The notes beneath the pieces were generated by a model. That model saw only the letters and a program-made list of their open reading frames with translations. It had not been told where the DNA came from and ran no database searches. Made by a program: the position numbers and the translations under genes. From JAUNSR01 sp036655355 (GTDB lineage: Bacteria; Bacteroidota; Bacteroidia; Bacteroidales; JAUNSR01), in contig JAVVQG010000001.1 of the NCBI GenBank assembly GCA_036655355.1, positions 1-64,000 of the forward strand: DNA of 64,000 bases, read 5' to 3'. Position 1 is the first letter of the stretch. The number at the start of each line of letters is the position of its first letter. This document shows positions 60,807 through 64,000 of this stretch, in pieces.

Positions 60807-61075
60807 ACCTAATTAATTTTTATTACCCGAATCCCGGAAAACACTTCACTTTTGGAGGTTTTCCGAGTTCACTTTATTAAATCATACAGATGAATTCAAT
60901 AATAAGGGCACCTTTATTAAAAGCTGTTCTAAATTATTCCTTGAGTCCTATTCTGTTTACTTCCATTTATTGGGAGGTAACTTTAACAGACTCATTTCTG
61001 ACCCTTCGGAAAGAAATCCAAAGATTAAGTTTTCCAAAGAAATCGCAAATTTTATTCTACAAATTTAGTATAATA

Positions 61076-61169
61076 TTTCATTTGTATATAGTTTATCTTT
61101 AACATCAAGGTCAATGCGCCATTAATATACCTTCCATTGGGTAACTCAACTTTAGGGGAGCTATGGCGA
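61076..61169. repeat. 95-bp dispersed repeat, locus B copy 1
   Basis: Same family as 47044-47233 but diverged: begins TTTCATTTGTATATAG, ends GAGCTATGGCGA(T), period about 94 bp. Keeps GCGCCAT ... ATGGCG. The ATACC/GGGTA inner pairing is retained with a changed loop (TTCCATTG instead of TTCTGCGG). Confidence 0.85.
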
Positions 61170-61265
61170 TTTCATTTGTATATAGTTTATCTTTAACATC
61201 AAGGTATAAATGCGCCATTAATATACCTTCCGTTGGGTTACTCAACTTTAGGGGAGCTATGGCGA
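61170..61265. repeat. 95-bp dispersed repeat, locus B copy 2
   Basis: Second tandem copy, 96 nt, with a short insertion (GGTATAAATG versus GGTCAATG in copy 1) and GTTGGGTTACT versus ATTGGGTAACT. A third, partial copy begins at 61266 (TTTCATTTGTTA) and is lost after about 11 nt. Confidence 0.85.
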
Positions 61266-61359
61266 TTTCATTTGTTATCAGCTGCTTCTTCCTTAAAAAT
61301 CTTCCCCTTTTCCCATCTTCCTCTTTATATGATTTTTGTGTTTATTTTTCACAAATTCA

Positions 61360-61390
61360 TTTGATACCACTACGCTTCACCCTATTTTTG
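61360..61390 (+). promoter_or_regulatory. Consensus Bacteroidota promoter of the AsmA-like gene
   Basis: TTTG at 61360-61363, exactly 19 nt, then TATTTTTG at 61383-61390: a full -33/-7 match. Predicted transcription start near 61397 and leader of about 49 nt. The best promoter in the window. Confidence 0.75.
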
Positions 61391-61445
61391 CGACATTGAA
61401 AATATTTTTTTCTAAATCATCTCATTATAACCTAAACATTATTCG

Positions 61446-64000
61446 ATGACTGCATTCTTGAGAATTACGAAACGCTGGAAGAAAGCGTTGAAATATTCCC
61501 TTTTGACCACTGGTTCAATCATATTGTTACTTTTTTCGGTTATTGCGTTTGTACTGAATTTCATCGTTACTCCTGCAAAATTCACTCCCCTTGTTCTCGG
61601 CGAAGCGAGGAAATACCTCAATGCGGAAATTGAATGCGAAAGTATCGATCTCACATTCTTCAGTACCTTCCCCGAATTCGGAGTGCGTCTGAACAAAGGG
61701 GCTATCAGTACTCAACAAGACACGCTGCTCTCTTTCGAATCTACATTACTAACTGTCAGACCATTGGCATTCCTGCTGCACAACAACATCCATATCGGCA
61801 AGATCTCTTTTGACAATGCTACCATCTACGCCTCTATCAACGAACAGGGTAATGCGAATTGGGACATCGTCAAACCGATCTCTTCCACGGACGATTCGAG
61901 TGAGCGTAAAAACGATTCGATCGGAACGGCACCGCTTCCTTCGGTAGAGATTGGCAAAATAGAGATCAACAATGCCAATATCACCTTTGATGACCGTTCA
62001 AGTGCGCTGTTCACCGACCTTCGTAACGTGAATTTTTCGCTTAAAGGCTCGCTTTCCGAGAAACGAAGCGAATTGCAACTTCACTTGGATACCCGCAACA
62101 TCTTGGTGTGGCAAGAAGGAAAACTTCTATTGAATAAAATGGGGTTTATCGCCGATACCCGAATTCTGGCAGATCGCGAGAATCATCACTATACGTTGGA
62201 TAAAACTGTTTTTGAAATCAACGGCATTAAAATTGGAGCGCAGGGAGACTTCCAAGGTGATACACTTACCAATACCTTAGGGATGAATCTTCATTTCGGA
62301 CTTCAGGTTCCCTCTCTTGAAACCGTACTTAAACTGATCCCGGCATCCATCGTGAAAGAAGCAACGGATGTAAAGGCAGACGGCAAAGTAACCCTTACCG
62401 GATCGCTGAAAGGCAATTATGGTAAAGAGACGATGCCCGTACTCTCGTTTCAGACCGAGATTGAAAATGGCAAATTCCACTATGCGGGAATGCCTTATGG
62501 GGTGGATCAACTCGATTTGGATCTGAATGCCAACATCGATCTGATGCAGAAAAATAACTCTCGAATCACATTGAATTCGTTTCATTTCAAAGGTGCATCA
62601 TCGGAAATCTCTGCGAAGGCCTCTATTGAAAATCCACTCACCGATCCGCGCATCACATCCGACGTAAAAACCAACATAAACTTCACCGAACTCTCGAACA
62701 CCTTTCCGCTGCAGGAAGGGGTGCTTTTCGGCGGCAATCTTACGGCCGAACTGCATAGCAAAATCCGTATTTCTGATTTGAAAAGAGAGGATTGGGGACG
62801 TCTTGACCTGAACGGATATCTTAAAACGGAAGATCTATTTTTGGTTCATCCGGCAGACACTTTCGATTTACGCATAAAACAGGCCGGTTGTACTTTCGGG
62901 GCGAATGTAAAGGATGAAACTTCCCTGCAGGGAAGTAACCTTTTGAATGGAATCGTAGGCTTCGACGGTCTTGACCTTCAGCTGAAACAATTGAAGGCAC
63001 AGATGGGAAAAACGGCATTACACCTGAAAACATCGCCGCTCAAAGATACTACGGCAATCGCAACCATCCAGGGTACACTAGGCTATTCCGAATTGAATAT
63101 TGAGATGGCGGATACGATTCGTTTTCGTTCAGGGGCGGCAAAAACCACGCTGCGATTGGCTCCTTCAGCAGTCGATCCAAAAACGCCGGTAATCTATTCC
63201 GATTTAAAATTCGACTCGCTTTTCGTAACGGCAGGATCGCATACCGCATCCCTTCGTCAAGCCGGATTCGTTCTGGAAAGCATTAAAAACAAGAATCTTG
63301 CTAAACATTGGATATCCACCGGCAGCATCGGATTCGCTTCGCTCGAACTGTTCTCGCCGTTGTTTCCGTTACCGATTTCAATGCCCGTTTCAAAAATCAC
63401 ATTGGAGGAAGACCGCTTTGTTCTGAATCGCGCCGCAATTAAGATCGGAGACTCAGACCTGATGCTTTCGGGTAAACTGGAGAACCTAAAAGAAACGTTC
63501 TTTCACGCAGGTACCCTAATGGGCAAAATGGAGGTAAACTCCCGGTTCATCGACTGCAACCAGTTGATGGACGCACTTGCGTCACAACCTGCATCCCACG
63601 AACAACAAACGGATGATCAACAGGTTAAAACCTCATCCGATTCGGCTTCGGTCTTCATCGTACCCGACAAGATCGATTTTGTATTGTCGACTGACATTAA
63701 AAAGGTGAAATTCGGCACGATGGAGATTGAAAACATTTTGGGAGACATGACGATCCGTAACCAAAGTATTGAGTTAGCGGATTTAAAACTCCATACGATG
63801 GCTGCCGATATGATCACCACGTTGGTGTATAAAGCGAAAGACAACAAAAGTGCTTATACCGGTTTCGATCTGACGATGAAAGATATCCAAGTGGGTAAAC
63901 TGGTTGATTTCATCCCGGCCCTTGACACGTTGGTTCCAATGCTTCGCTCTCTCGACGGAATGGTGAATTTCAGAATTGCCGCCGAAACAAAATTAGGAGC
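61446..64000 (+). CDS. AsmA-family protein (5' 851 codons, runs off the window)
   Basis: The open frame begins with the ATG at 61446 (MTAFLRITKRWKKALKYS), followed by a membrane helix at about residues 19-43 (LLTTGSIILLLFSVIAFV) and a very long periplasmic part of beta-rich repeats typical of AsmA/TamB-like proteins (for example EIGKIEINNANITFDDRSS and NGYLKTEDLFLVHP). These proteins form elongated bridges between the two membranes that move or sort lipids. The frame continues past 64000 with no stop. Start is supported by the promoter at 61360-61390. Confidence 0.85.
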   Translation, partial: MTAFLRITKRWKKALKYSLLTTGSIILLLFSVIAFVLNFIVTPAKFTPLVLGEARKYLNAEIECESIDLTFFSTFPEFGVRLNKGAISTQQDTLLSFESTLLTVRPLAFLLHNNIHIGKISFDNATIYASINEQGNANWDIVKPISSTDDSSERKNDSIGTAPLPSVEIGKIEINNANITFDDRSSALFTDLRNVNFSLKGSLSEKRSELQLHLDTRNILVWQEGKLLLNKMGFIADTRILADRENHHYTLDKTVFEINGIKIGAQGDFQGDTLTNTLGMNLHFGLQVPSLETVLKLIPASIVKEATDVKADGKVTLTGSLKGNYGKETMPVLSFQTEIENGKFHYAGMPYGVDQLDLDLNANIDLMQKNNSRITLNSFHFKGASSEISAKASIENPLTDPRITSDVKTNINFTELSNTFPLQEGVLFGGNLTAELHSKIRISDLKREDWGRLDLNGYLKTEDLFLVHPADTFDLRIKQAGCTFGANVKDETSLQGSNLLNGIVGFDGLDLQLKQLKAQMGKTALHLKTSPLKDTTAIATIQGTLGYSELNIEMADTIRFRSGAAKTTLRLAPSAVDPKTPVIYSDLKFDSLFVTAGSHTASLRQAGFVLESIKNKNLAKHWISTGSIGFASLELFSPLFPLPISMPVSKITLEEDRFVLNRAAIKIGDSDLMLSGKLENLKETFFHAGTLMGKMEVNSRFIDCNQLMDALASQPASHEQQTDDQQVKTSSDSASVFIVPDKIDFVLSTDIKKVKFGTMEIENILGDMTIRNQSIELADLKLHTMAADMITTLVYKAKDNKSAYTGFDLTMKDIQVGKLVDFIPALDTLVPMLRSLDGMVNFRIAAETKLG

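Larger units (their letters stand above)
60807..61445. other. Divergent intergenic region with repeat pair
   Basis: 639 nt without a gene. It contains an 8-bp inverted repeat in the leader of the OmpA-family gene (CGGAAAAC 60835-60842 / GTTTTCCG 60858-60865), the 95-bp repeat pair, and a well-formed promoter for the AsmA-like gene (61360-61390). A TAAATTTG box on the minus strand at 61060-61067 could serve the OmpA-family gene with a leader of about 250 nt. Small frames here are not credible genes. Confidence 0.5.

Noticed and set aside
1..64000. CRISPR arrays, insertion sequences, prophage or integrase genes
   Set aside because: No transposase, integrase, phage structural gene or regularly spaced direct-repeat array was seen. 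The only tandem repeats are those listed, which lack spacers.

Overview
This 64 kb window looks like chromosome from a member of the Bacteroidota, most likely the order Bacteroidales (Parabacteroides, Dysgonomonas and relatives are my best guess; I cannot fix the genus). The reasons are promoters with the Bacteroidota -7 box TAnnTTTG (one has the full TTTG-19-TATTTTTG form), a near absence of Shine-Dalgarno sequences, a Rho factor with a long N-terminal insertion, a class III (Firmicutes/Bacteroidota-type) fructose-1,6-bisphosphatase, LuxS, an oxygen-sensitive class III ribonucleotide reductase and a glutamate-dependent acid-resistance locus. I see no insertion sequence, prophage, integrase, CRISPR array or rRNA gene.

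Layout. 1-57: 3' part of tRNA-Trp. 667-6497 (-): tripartite RND efflux operon in the order outer-membrane channel, adaptor, pump. 6642-9404 (-): small unknown protein, amino-acid permease, NlpC/P60 hydrolase. 9630-12932: CNNM/CorC protein converging on fbp. 13391-17116 (+): two AspT-type antiporters with an 80-residue unknown protein between them. 17159-19162: PIF1-like helicase fused to TPRs, whose TTG start lies at the edge of a hairpin. 19347-23052 (-): rho and tilS. 23350-26889 (+): pheS, an acyl-CoA ligase and an unknown protein. 27145-27218 (-): tRNA-Arg. 27659-30371: nrdD-nrdG. 30548-35479: gadB, glsA, gadC and, behind a terminator, a channel with a non-canonical selectivity filter. 35511-38504: YbaK-like deacylase, an MFS transporter with an in-frame 18-bp repeat, and a metallo-beta-lactamase-fold protein.

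38846-42710 is the most interesting part. It is a tight three-gene operon encoding a MotA/TolQ-like protein with a long cytoplasmic tail (ZorA-like), a MotB/OmpA-like protein (ZorB-like) and a protein that I read as an EH-signature ZorC-like protein. This is the core of a type I Zorya anti-phage system, but neither the ZorD helicase-nuclease nor ZorE (nor an obvious alternative effector) is present: luxS follows at once. Beyond luxS come a large TPR protein with a STAND-like N-terminus, an orphan protein and a WG-repeat protein.

47459-51331: two tandem 4Fe-4S ferredoxins, a DEAD-box helicase and a FecCD/FecE-type importer without its binding protein, the ATPase carrying an extra C-terminal domain. 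51431-54342 (-): zinc-ribbon protein, HAD phosphatase, LytTR-type two-component system. 54963-59544 (-): a methyltransferase, then pgl, zwf and gnd (oxidative pentose-phosphate branch; transcription order gnd-zwf-pgl). 60120-60806 (-): OmpA-family lipoprotein. 61446 to the end (+): an AsmA-like protein running off the window.

Two repeat families are not explained by genes. One is a ~95-bp element present as tandem pairs at 47044-47233 and 61076-61265, with conserved internal inverted repeats; the first pair reaches into the start codon of the WG-repeat gene. The other is a GC-rich REP-like hairpin with a shared 18-nt core at 27031 and 59862. A 620-bp gap at 54343-54962 holds a terminator and a long stem-loop with no gene, so it may encode a small RNA.
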